Source of the DNA: Acidobacteriota bacterium
GTDB lineage: Bacteria; Acidobacteriota; Thermoanaerobaculia; Gp7-AA8
Assembly (NCBI GenBank): GCA_021325515.1
Contig: JAJPHC010000013.1
Span: forward strand, 188,001 to 252,000
Direction of reading: 5' to 3'
Length of the DNA: 64,000 nucleotides
Shown here piece by piece: positions 23,499 to 32,600 of the stretch; the stretch's first letter is position 1, and each line of letters opens with the position of its first letter. Below the pieces are notes generated by a model, which saw only the letters and a list, made by a program, of their open reading frames with translations, was not told the DNA's origin and did not search any database. Both the position numbers and the translations under genes were made by a program.

Positions 23499-26400
23499 GT
23501 TGTACGCCCATCGACTCGCTGGAGGCATGGCACTCGACGCATAGTGCGCGTTGCGGGTCGGCACGAAGGATCATCCGATTTTGCGAGCCGTGCGGCGAGT
23601 GGCATGCCAGGCAGTTCATCGCCTGCTTGGTCCGCGGGTCGATGACGTTCGATCCGACCGGGTGTCCGAACTGCGCATGACCGCTGTGGCACTTGGAGCA
23701 GACGGCGGTGATGTCTCCCTTGAGAAGGTGCGGGTTGTTCGATTGGTGCGGCTCATGGCAGCTCGTACAGCGTCCGCCGTTTGCCTTCAAGGGATGGATC
23801 GAGACCGAGCGGTCCATCTGGGCTTTGATGGCCTTATGACAGCCCAGGCAGATCGCGCGTTCATCGTTGCCCTTGATCAAACCCTTTTCGTCCGCTGTAT
23901 GCGGTGTGTGGCACGTCGTGCAGCCTGCCTCCAACGCCTTGTGCGCTCCCGGCTTCTGTGCAGCGGCGCGGATCGGTGAGTGGCAGCGGTAACAGAGCTC
24001 CGTTGCGGTCTTTGTCTGCAGTGCGGATGGTTTGGGGCCGGCAACATCATGGCAACGGGCGCATCCGCTGAAAACCTCGTGGGGCTTCGAGCGGATGAGA
24101 TGCGCCTGATTCGAGCCGTGCGGATTGTGGCAGGAAACACACTGCAGCGCCGATGCCGGGAAGTGCTTATGGGCTGTAGCCAGCCTCGCCTCGGCTGGAT
24201 CGTGACAGGTACGGCACAGCGTGTTCGCGTCATCGACGAGAAGCCGGCCGTTGCTGGAGGCATGAGGTGCATGGCAGGTATCGCAGTCGCCTCCCGCAAA
24301 TGGCGGATGCACAGAGGTGGCGTTCTTGAGCTTCGACAGTGACTCGTGACAGGTAAAGCAGAGCGCCTCGCCCTTCTTCTTCAATCCTTTCGCATTGTCC
24401 GACACGTGTGGGCTGTGACAACTGATGCATTCGCCCTTTTTCACAGGCGAGTGCACAACGGGTTGCACGAGCTGTTTCGTAATGCTCGCGTGACAGTCCG
24501 TGCAGAGTGAAGGTCCAAGGCGCGCGATCAGGTGCTTGGCGCGGCCGGCGTGCGGCGTGTGGCAGGAAAGACAGGCACCCTTTCGTGCCGGCTCATGGAT
24601 CCACGCTCCCTTGCGGTACTTGTCGGCGAAATCGCCGTGACAGGTTTCGCAGAGCTCGGGCGCCTGCGCATTGAGCGTTGCCGGCGAGCCTGGTTTGACG
24701 GCTGCTACATGACACGCACCGCAATCGCCATCGACGAATGGATTGTGACCGTAGGGATTGAAGAGGCCCTTCTTCTGCGAAAAATGCGGATCGTGGCAGG
24801 TCGTGCAGTCGGCCTTGGCGAGCGAGTAGTTGTTGTGCGCCTTCTGCATCGCTTCGGTATCCGTCTGGTGACAGCCGCCGCAGAGCTGTGACACCGGCTT
24901 GTTGAGCAGGGAGCCGTTCTCGGATGCGTGGCCATTGTGGCAGGCCGTGCATTTGCCTTCTGCTACCGGCGCATGGATATGTGCTCCGCCGCGGCGCATC
25001 TTTTCGTTCATCGCCGGGTGGCAGCCGAGACAGATCAGGCGCAGATTGCCCTTCAGGTTTGCCGGCTCCGCGGAGCCATGCACGTCGTGACAGCTCTCGC
25101 AGGAGCCCGCGAGCACAGGTGGGTGAACGGACTTCGCTTTCTGCAGGCTCGTCGCGACGTCCTCGTGGCAGGTGTTGCAGAGCTTCGCCGTATCGTCTTT
25201 CAGCAGCGCGGGACGGTCGGTTGAGTGCGGCGCATGGCACGTCTGGCATTCGCCCGACGCGGCCGGCGCATGTACGTGATCGCCGCGTGATGCGATGAGG
25301 GCTTTGTGGCAGCCCATGCAGAGTTTGTCGCTGGAAGTGACGAGCAGCTTCTCATTGGACGAAGCATGCGGCGTATGGCAGGCCGCACATTGACCATCGC
25401 GGACGGGGACGTGAACGACGCGCCGGGTAAATTCGGCTTTCTTATCGTCGTGACAGGTGAAGCATGTCTCGGCAACAGGCTTCTTCAACAGGCGCGGATT
25501 GGCCGTGCCATGCGGCGCGTGGCAGGAATCACAACCGGTCGCTAACGCGGGGTGGATGGTCTTTTCAGCGTTCCATCCCTTCACGGCGTCCGCATGGCAC
25601 TGCTTGCAGAGAGCCTCACCCTCTGCTTTGAGCAGTTTGGCGGCCGGTGCAGCGTGTGGTGAGTGACAGGCCGTACACTGACCCTCGCTGGCCGGTTTGT
25701 GACGGGAGGCGCCTTTCAGTTGCTGCTCGATCGAATCGTGGCATGTGATGCAAAGCGACTTCTGATCGCTATTCAGGAGCGCTTTCTGATCCGAGGTGTG
25801 GGGTGTGTGACAGGTGGTGCAACTGCCGGACTTGAACGCCTCGTGGACGTTCTTGTCCTTCTTCATGTCGTCCTGTTTGTCAGTGTGACAGGTAAAGCAG
25901 AGGTCCGGCTCTTGTGTGGCCAGAACGGGGGTCTTCGATTCGGATGCAGGTTTGTGACAGCTCGTGCAATCCGACACGGGAGGATGCGTCACGCTCTTGA
26001 GCAATCCTTTTTCCGGCGCGGAATGCGGCGAATGGCATGAGGTGCAGTCTTTAGTCAGGGTATATCCGCTGTGCTTCGGTTCCGGCCCACGACCTCCCGG
26101 CCGGTGGCATGACACGCAAAGGTCGGCCAGAGGCTTCGTCAGGCGCCGTTCATTGGGGCTTGCGTGTGCGTCGTGGCAATTGAGGCAATTCTCTCCGGCC
26201 GGCTTGTGAATGCTCGCCTGTGCGAACTTCTTCTGTGTGTGGCACGTGAAGCAAAGCTGATTGCCGTCGGCGCGCAACAGTGCGCGATTGTCGGAGGCGT
26301 GCGGCAGATGACACTTCGTGCACTTGCCTTCGGCGACCGGCACGTGTACGTGCGCCGCTTTGAACGACTCCTCCTGCTTCTTATGGCAGTCGAAGCAGAG

Positions 26401-26655
26401 ACCCGGCTCCTCTTTGACGAGCACCAGCGTGCCGACGATTCCATGCCGCTTGTGGCAGCTCTCGCATCCCTTCGCATCCTTGAACGGCGCGTGTACATCT
26501 TTCTTCGACTGCTGCTGCAGAACCGGCTGGTGACAGTCCACGCAGTCTTTCGACGCGAGCTTGCGCGTCGGAGCTCCCAGGCAGAAGAGGGCTGGCAGCA
26601 GGCAGCAGGCGAGATAGAAGACGAAACGTGAGAGCGCTGTCTGCTGCCTGATCAT
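23488..26655 (-). CDS. 42-heme c-type cytochrome
   Basis: 1055 residues from the ATG at 26655, selected because it yields a signal peptide (FVFYLACCLLPALFCLG). The frame is open upstream but there is no signal and it runs antisense into the kinase gene. I count 42 CXXCH motifs from CVDCH to CVECH, about one per 25 residues. They alternate in a two-haem unit of roughly 45-50 residues: CTxCHxPHxSxxxxLL, then LCxxCH, then a basic stretch and HxPV before the next. This is the doubled-CXXCH family. No other domain or membrane anchor is seen. A rigid haem wire of this length could span the periplasm or reach outside. Coupled to the NHL gene downstream. Confidence 0.92.
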   Translation of the reverse strand: MIRQQTALSRFVFYLACCLLPALFCLGAPTRKLASKDCVDCHQPVLQQQSKKDVHAPFKDAKGCESCHKRHGIVGTLVLVKEEPGLCFDCHKKQEESFKAAHVHVPVAEGKCTKCHLPHASDNRALLRADGNQLCFTCHTQKKFAQASIHKPAGENCLNCHDAHASPNERRLTKPLADLCVSCHRPGGRGPEPKHSGYTLTKDCTSCHSPHSAPEKGLLKSVTHPPVSDCTSCHKPASESKTPVLATQEPDLCFTCHTDKQDDMKKDKNVHEAFKSGSCTTCHTPHTSDQKALLNSDQKSLCITCHDSIEQQLKGASRHKPASEGQCTACHSPHAAPAAKLLKAEGEALCKQCHADAVKGWNAEKTIHPALATGCDSCHAPHGTANPRLLKKPVAETCFTCHDDKKAEFTRRVVHVPVRDGQCAACHTPHASSNEKLLVTSSDKLCMGCHKALIASRGDHVHAPAASGECQTCHAPHSTDRPALLKDDTAKLCNTCHEDVATSLQKAKSVHPPVLAGSCESCHDVHGSAEPANLKGNLRLICLGCHPAMNEKMRRGGAHIHAPVAEGKCTACHNGHASENGSLLNKPVSQLCGGCHQTDTEAMQKAHNNYSLAKADCTTCHDPHFSQKKGLFNPYGHNPFVDGDCGACHVAAVKPGSPATLNAQAPELCETCHGDFADKYRKGAWIHEPARKGACLSCHTPHAGRAKHLIARLGPSLCTDCHASITKQLVQPVVHSPVKKGECISCHSPHVSDNAKGLKKKGEALCFTCHESLSKLKNATSVHPPFAGGDCDTCHAPHASSNGRLLVDDANTLCRTCHDPAEARLATAHKHFPASALQCVSCHNPHGSNQAHLIRSKPHEVFSGCARCHDVAGPKPSALQTKTATELCYRCHSPIRAAAQKPGAHKALEAGCTTCHTPHTADEKGLIKGNDERAICLGCHKAIKAQMDRSVSIHPLKANGGRCTSCHEPHQSNNPHLLKGDITAVCSKCHSGHAQFGHPVGSNVIDPRTKQAMNCLACHSPHGSQNRMILRADPQRALCVECHASSESMGVQHAQ

Positions 26656-26784
26656 GCTGCGGACAGTACGACCGTCTCTGCCCCGCGCAACATGGCGTCT
26701 TACACCGGCGCACGTGACGAAGCACACGTGCAGATGTGACTCGCGGGCTGCGCAATTTTCCCCACCATCCTTATCTTCGATCAC
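26656..26784. promoter_or_regulatory. divergent promoter region, 42-heme gene / haem kinase
   Basis: 129 bp between divergent genes. It holds an inverted repeat GCACGTG (26710-26716) / CACGTGC (26725-26731) and a third CACGTG at 26782-26787 over the GTG start. TTTCCCCAC at 26757-26765 is shared with 22386-22394 upstream of the hexaheme gene. No clear -35/-10 or -24/-12 pair: the best GG...TTGC candidate has spacing one base too long. Confidence 0.45.
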
Positions 26785-28128
26785 GTGAAGAGGTTTGCCG
26801 AGCTCGCACGCGACTGGCGCTTCCGGACACTCGTCCCGGTGATCACCGTCAACCTCCTGGCCTTCGGCGGGCTGTATTTCCTGATGTACCACTTTGCCGT
26901 CAACAATCTGATGCAGGCCAATACCGGTGCCGGTGAGCTGATCTTCGACGACCTCTCTCTCTATTACGAAGACTCCACGACGGAGCATCGCGTCATGTCG
27001 ATGGTGCCGCGGATGCAGCACATCGCCACGGCCCACGGGCTTGCGAGCCTCACCCTCTTCGCCATGAATGGAGACCGCATCATCGAAGTCTCCGGCGTCC
27101 CCTTTCGCGGTGACGAGAGCAAGCGCCTCGTGCTGGAGCGTTCCCTCGGGAACGCACGCTCCTGCCAGCACTGCCACGACCCGAGCCTTGCGCGGCTGGC
27201 GGTGATGCAGCTCAGCCTCGACCTGACGGAGCCGATGGCCGAAGCGACGGCGCGCGTGCAAAAGCGGTTCGCGCTGGCCGGGGTTGCCTGGATTCTCGTC
27301 CTGCTGCTGCTCATGTGGACGGTGCGCGTCGTCATCGGCCGCCCGATCGCGCGCATCGGAAAGAGCATCCGCCCCGACATTCCTCACGATCTCGATGGGC
27401 TGGCGCGTGCGCACAAGCAGCGCGAGGAGAACATCGCGCGGCAGATGGTGCGCGCCGAGCAGCTCGCGTCGCTGGGGGAAGTCGCCGCCGGGTTGACGCA
27501 CGAGATCAAGAATCCGCTGGCCGGCGTCATCGCCGCGCTGGAGCTGTTGAGAAGCGAGGACGGCGACGAGGGGACGATCGTGCTCGTCGATCAGATGCTC
27601 GCCGAGTTGCGCCGTGCGACGAGCACGCTGGACTCGCTCCTGCGCCTCGCGCGTCCCCGCCCTCCGCAGCGATCCGAGGTGGATCTGGCGCGCGTGGTGC
27701 GCGAGGTGACGTCGCTGTTCGCGGCGCGCCTTCGCCGGCAGGGAATCGCACTCGAAGTCGATGCCGATGACGGCGCAGCTCCTCTGCTGCTCGACTCCGG
27801 GCTCATGGTTCAGCTATTGGTCAACCTGTTGACCAATAGCATGCAGGCGACGGAGCGCGGCGGAACCGTCGCCGTGCTCTATCGCAACCGGCAGTTGATC
27901 GTGCGCGACACGGGCCGCGGCATTTCGCAGGCCGATCTCGATCGAATATTCGTCCCCTTCTTCACGACGAAGGAGGAAGGCACCGGGCTCGGCCTCGCCA
28001 TCTGCCGGCAGATCGTCGAGCAGCACGACGGCCGCATCGAGGTGCAGTCCGAAGTTGGGAAAGGCACGTCGGTCATCGTGACCTTCGCCGGAGAGGAGAG
28101 CGCAAATGGCGCACTTGCTGTTGGTTGA
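26785..28128 (+). CDS. sensor histidine kinase with periplasmic c-type haem motif
   Basis: 447 residues from GTG at 26785. Membrane spans at about 17-37 and 163-184 enclose a 125-residue periplasmic domain. Just before the second span lies SCQHCHDPS (CXXCH at 127-131), so the sensor probably carries covalent haem c, as in Tll0287-like/DUF3365-type sensors. A short HAMP-like segment follows, then HisKA with LTHEIKNPLAG (His239) and HATPase with LLTNSMQA, VRDTGRGIS and GTGLGLAIC. This is the NtrB-type kinase class. It overlaps the NtrC-type regulator by 23 bp and diverges from the 42-heme gene, so it likely senses redox state or a haem ligand and controls the cytochrome genes. Confidence 0.9.
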   Translation: MKRFAELARDWRFRTLVPVITVNLLAFGGLYFLMYHFAVNNLMQANTGAGELIFDDLSLYYEDSTTEHRVMSMVPRMQHIATAHGLASLTLFAMNGDRIIEVSGVPFRGDESKRLVLERSLGNARSCQHCHDPSLARLAVMQLSLDLTEPMAEATARVQKRFALAGVAWILVLLLLMWTVRVVIGRPIARIGKSIRPDIPHDLDGLARAHKQREENIARQMVRAEQLASLGEVAAGLTHEIKNPLAGVIAALELLRSEDGDEGTIVLVDQMLAELRRATSTLDSLLRLARPRPPQRSEVDLARVVREVTSLFAARLRRQGIALEVDADDGAAPLLLDSGLMVQLLVNLLTNSMQATERGGTVAVLYRNRQLIVRDTGRGISQADLDRIFVPFFTTKEEGTGLGLAICRQIVEQHDGRIEVQSEVGKGTSVIVTFAGEESANGALAVG

Positions 28129-29479
28129 AGACGAGGCGCTGTTGCGCTGGGCGTTGCGCGCACGGCTGGTGCGGGCCGGCCATCAGGTCGACGAGGCGTC
28201 CCGCCTGTCCGAAGCGGAGGAGCTGCTGAAGCGAAGGAAGCCCGATCTCGTGCTGCTCGATGTGAACCTTCCCGACGGCAACGGCATCGAGTTTCTCGCG
28301 GCGCAGCACGAAAGACTGTCGGAGAGCGTCGTCATCGTCTTCACCGCGGACGGCCGCGTGGAAGATGCCGTGCGGGCCATGAAGCTCGGCGCGTGGGATT
28401 TTCTCTCCAAGCCCGTGGATCAGGACGAACTGCTGCGCCTCCTCGATCGCGCCTCGGCCTTCCAGCGGCAGGGGCTCGATGCCGAGACGTCGCGCCGCGC
28501 GCGCGAGCGCAACACGCGCGTGAAGATGATCGCCGAATCTCCGGCGATGAAGGACGTCCTCCGGATGGGCGCGACGGTGGCCAACGCCGGCGCGACGACC
28601 GTGCTGCTGCGCGGCGAGACGGGCGTGGGGAAGGAAGTCGTCGCCCGCTACATCCATTCCGCATCCCAACGGGCTAACGCGCCGTTGCAGGCGCTCAACT
28701 GTGCCGCGCTTCCGGAGCATCTCGTGGAGAGCGAGCTGTTCGGCTACGAGAAGGGAGCGTTCACCGACGCGAAGTCATCGCGGAAAGGATTGTTCGAGCT
28801 GGCCGACAGCGGCACGGTGATCCTGGACGAGATCGGCGAAGTGCCCCCCGCGCTGCAGGCCAAGCTGCTGCGCGTTCTCGAAGAGAGAACCCTGCGCCGC
28901 CTCGGCGGCTCGCGCGAGATCGCGGTGGACGTCCGCGTGATCGCCTGTACCAACCGGCCGCTGGAGATGGAGGTCGCGAACGGGCGCTTCCGCGAAGATC
29001 TCTTCTATCGATTGAATGTCTTTCCGATCACCGTGCCGCCGCTGCGCGAACGGGTGGAGGACATCATCCCGCTCGCCGTCGATTTCCTGCAGCAGTTCGG
29101 CGCCGCGGCGGGGAAGCGGTTCACCGATATCAGTCCCGAGCTGCAGCGAAGACTCCTCGAGCATCAGTGGACGGGAAACGTGCGCGAGCTGCGCAACCTG
29201 ATGGAGCGCGCGGCGATCCTCGAGAACGGCCCGGTGCTGACGGGCCGCTCGCTGCCGCTCGATGCGACGGCGATTCCGCCGGTCGCTGCGGCGCAGGCGG
29301 AAGAGGAGATCGTGCCGCTGGACGAAATCGAATTCGTGATGGTGCAGCGCGCGCTGCGGGCAGCCCGCGGAAACCAGTCGCAGGCTGCGAGACTGCTGCA
29401 GGTGAGCCGCGACCAGTTGCGGTATCGGGTGAAGCGGTACCGGGAACTGGGGCGGGAACTGGCGGTGGCGGACGAGTAG
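28106..29479 (+). CDS. sigma-54-dependent NtrC-family response regulator
   Basis: 457 residues. Receiver domain 1-120 ([12 protein letters not shown], Asp in [13 protein letters not shown], Lys in FLSKPVD). AAA+ domain about 140-370: Walker A GETGVGKE, sigma-54 contact loop GAFTDA, Walker [11 protein letters not shown], arginine finger region [15 protein letters not shown]-terminal Fis-type helix-turn-helix [20 protein letters not shown]. The contact loop reads GAFTDA rather than canonical GAFTGA, a natural variant. The partner is the haem-motif kinase directly upstream. Target promoters are expected to have -24/-12 elements; the most obvious candidates are the cytochrome units. Confidence 0.93.
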   Translation: MAHLLLVEDEALLRWALRARLVRAGHQVDEASRLSEAEELLKRRKPDLVLLDVNLPDGNGIEFLAAQHERLSESVVIVFTADGRVEDAVRAMKLGAWDFLSKPVDQDELLRLLDRASAFQRQGLDAETSRRARERNTRVKMIAESPAMKDVLRMGATVANAGATTVLLRGETGVGKEVVARYIHSASQRANAPLQALNCAALPEHLVESELFGYEKGAFTDAKSSRKGLFELADSGTVILDEIGEVPPALQAKLLRVLEERTLRRLGGSREIAVDVRVIACTNRPLEMEVANGRFREDLFYRLNVFPITVPPLRERVEDIIPLAVDFLQQFGAAAGKRFTDISPELQRRLLEHQWTGNVRELRNLMERAAILENGPVLTGRSLPLDATAIPPVAAAQAEEEIVPLDEIEFVMVQRALRAARGNQSQAARLLQVSRDQLRYRVKRYRELGRELAVADE

Positions 29480-29628
29480 CGGACACGACGGCAGGCATTG
29501 ATTTAAGATAACTGTTGTTCCCGTTCCCGTTCTAATGGCGTACTCTTGACGAAAGCGTGACGCACCTGCGCGACGATTAGGGTCCGTCGTCGCAGATCAA
29601 CCATCGGTCCACATAACAGGAGTCTGAC

Positions 29629-32600
29629 GTGAGAGAACGCACCGGAGCTGCGCAGGCAGCTCGCCTTGTCGCCTTTGCTGTTGCCGTGATCATGGTTGCC
29701 TCGACAGCTTGGGCGCAGACGCCGCCAACCTGGAATGGCGGAACACCGCTCTGCGGCGTCTGGAGCACGGACTGCGTCGGCGGCACGGCGATCAAGCCCG
29801 CCGTCTGGCCCAGCGATGCGCAGTGGATTCCTTACTCCTGGGGAACCACCTACCCCGACGTGAGTCTCAGCGACAAGCATCCGATCCGCGATCAGCGAAC
29901 GCTCGATCCGTCGAATGGCGGCGCCCGGCCGCAGAACTACGTCAACGTCAGCTCGGGATGTCCCGACCAAACCCTGCCCAGCATCTATTACTACTTCGAT
30001 CCGGCCGGAGACAGCGGCAACGGAATGATCTATTTCCGGTGGCGCGTCGAGCAGATCGCAAACAACTATGCGATTGGTCCGAGTGCCGGTCCCTACGGCT
30101 CGACCGATCCCTGGAGCTCGGCGCTCTGGACCGTCTTCCTCGATCTCGACGGAAACGGCTATCGCAACTTCGCCATGCATCTGAATGGGTCGAGCGGTGC
30201 GCCGGCGACGCCCGTCGACATCGTTCGCTCCATATGGAGCAACGCGAACACGAACTCGATCGACTACATCGGTTCGCCGGCAGACATCCATAGTCTTTTC
30301 GTCAATCCGACCGGATTCGCGACTGCGACCGGCGGGCCTCTCTACCAGTTCAGCGGCGGCACGCCTGCAGCAATTCAGTGGCCCAACGGCGCGAGCGAAA
30401 CGACGTGGGACTACGGCACCACACGCTCGATCAACATCAGCACCGGTGCGTGCGAAGAGTATTTCGTCGACTACCAGATTCCGGTGCGGATGCTGAACGC
30501 GTCTGCATTCAGTGGTCCGACGATGTCGAAAAACACGCCGTTCCAGTTTCTCTTCGCGACGGCGAACAGCCTCAATGATCCATTTCAGAAGGACGTCGTC
30601 TGGGAAGGTAACTTCGTTTGCGATGCGTCATCGCCGGGGCCCTTTGGCGATGCACTGACGCTCGCGCACGGCATCATTCCGCAGCCGATTGCGACATCGA
30701 TTACGGCGTCGGCGCCCAACAGTTGTTCGGTCTTCGTGTCGGCGCAGATCATGGACGCGCTGACGGTGACGAACTGCGCGACGATCAATCAGCTCGTACA
30801 GGCGCAGTTCAAGTACTACTACGACGTCAACGGCAATGGTGTGGATGACGATGGCGGAACGTGGGTGAACATCGGCGATCCGACGACGCCTGTCGGAACG
30901 ACCGTCACGGCGAACTGGAACATCCTGAATCTGATCCAGGGCCAGTACCTGATCGCACTCGAGATCACCGACAACCGCGGTCACACGACCCAGACGTGGA
31001 TGGGGAAGGCGTCGGGCCCTCTCGAGCAGTCGTTTGGCACCGACCTGGGTGGTCCGGGCGGCACGACGCGCCATCTCTACACGAACGTACCGCCCTTCGA
31101 GCCGACATATGCCTATGCAGGACTTCAGCCTGCGACGCTCGGCATCAGCTACGCCAAGGTGCAGGTTGGCGGCGCATGCGGCAAGCCGGTGCCTACGATC
31201 ACGAAGACGCCGAGCAACACGACCCCGCAGCAGGGCACGGCGGAGAATTACACCTTCACGATCGACAACACGCAGTCGGCGACGACGATCACCGTCTCTC
31301 AGTTGAATGACACGCTGCCGGCGGGCTTCACGTATCAGGGCAACAGCGGCACGCTCGGTGCGCCATCGACGGCGCCTTCGGTTGGTGCGACCGGTGCGCT
31401 GACCTTCACCTGGTCCCCAGCCGTTTCCGTGGCAGGCGGAACGTCGAAGACGTTCGTCGTACAGACGAATGCCGGAACGACGGGCGGAAACTTCTACAAC
31501 AGCGGCTCCTTCACGACGAGCGTGGGAGTGCTGACGGGCACCGACGGCAGCGGCGTGAATGTGAAGACCGCCGCGCTGACGGTCACGAAGAGCATCGCGC
31601 TCTCCTCTGCACCGGGCGTTCCGATTACGAGCTGTAATCGAAATGACTCCGTCGTCTTCACGATGGTCGTTGCGAACAACTCGGCCACCGCGACGAGCGC
31701 CACGACGGTGACGGACGCGTTGCCCGCCGGATTTACGTACGTTAGTGCGTCTCCGGCTCCGACCTCGGCGCCGGGTGTGGGTACGAACGGAACCGTGACG
31801 TGGAGCGGACGCTCGTTCCCGACGAGCGGCGCAGGACAGACTCAGACGTTTACGATCACCGCGATTGCGACGATCGCCGGATCATTCACGAACACGGTCA
31901 ATGTGACCGACCCCGCGATCACGCCGGTGAGTGCGAGCGCGAACCTGTTCGTCGCCGGTCCGATTCTCTCGATTACTAAGACGGCATCGACGAACACCGT
32001 GACGCGTCCGGGCTCCGGCACTACGCCGGTCACCTATACGATCGAGTACGCCAATGTCGGGAACCAGACCGCGAATTTGACCTATCTCGGCGATACGTAT
32101 GGAACGCCTGCTATCCCAACGGGCTGGGCCTTCACCACGGCAGGCAGCTCCGGAAACTGCAACGGCCCTGATGCAGTCGCGGTCATTACGATCAACAGCG
32201 GTGGCTCGGGTTATACGTCCGCGCCCACTGTGAATATCGGTGGTCCGGGAGCTGGCGCGGCAGCGACGGCCACGATTACTGCCGGCGTCGTTACCGCGAT
32301 CACCATCACAAATCCAGGAACCGGCTACACCTCTGCGCCAGCGATCACCTTCTCCGGTGGTGGTGGCGGATCCGGTGCGAGTGCGACCGCGACTGTCTTC
32401 AGCGGCGTTGCCTGCACGAACCTCGGAACGCTTGGCGCCGGTGCGACCGTGACCCGGACGCTGGTCTTCAATGTCGGCACGACCGCCGCGCTGACGACGC
32501 AGACGAACACCGCATCGATCAACGCAACGAATGCCGCCACGCAGACGGCGACGTTCAACACGCTTGTTCAGACGACGACGTGCACGAACACGAACTACTT

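Noticed and set aside
26745-26775. sigma-54 promoter ATGGTGGGGAAAATTGC upstream of the 42-heme gene
   Set aside because: GG and GC are 11 bp apart instead of 10 for one pairing and 8 for the other, so it fails the strict -24/-12 spacing.
26656-27501. N-terminal extension of the 42-heme frame of about 282 codons
   Set aside because: It is antisense to the histidine kinase, has Arg/His-rich shadow composition and no signal peptide. The ATG at 26655 gives a clean signal.
29480-29628. Promoter for the giant gene from TTGACG at 29546
   Set aside because: No acceptable -10 at 16-18 bp spacing, so not listed as a feature.
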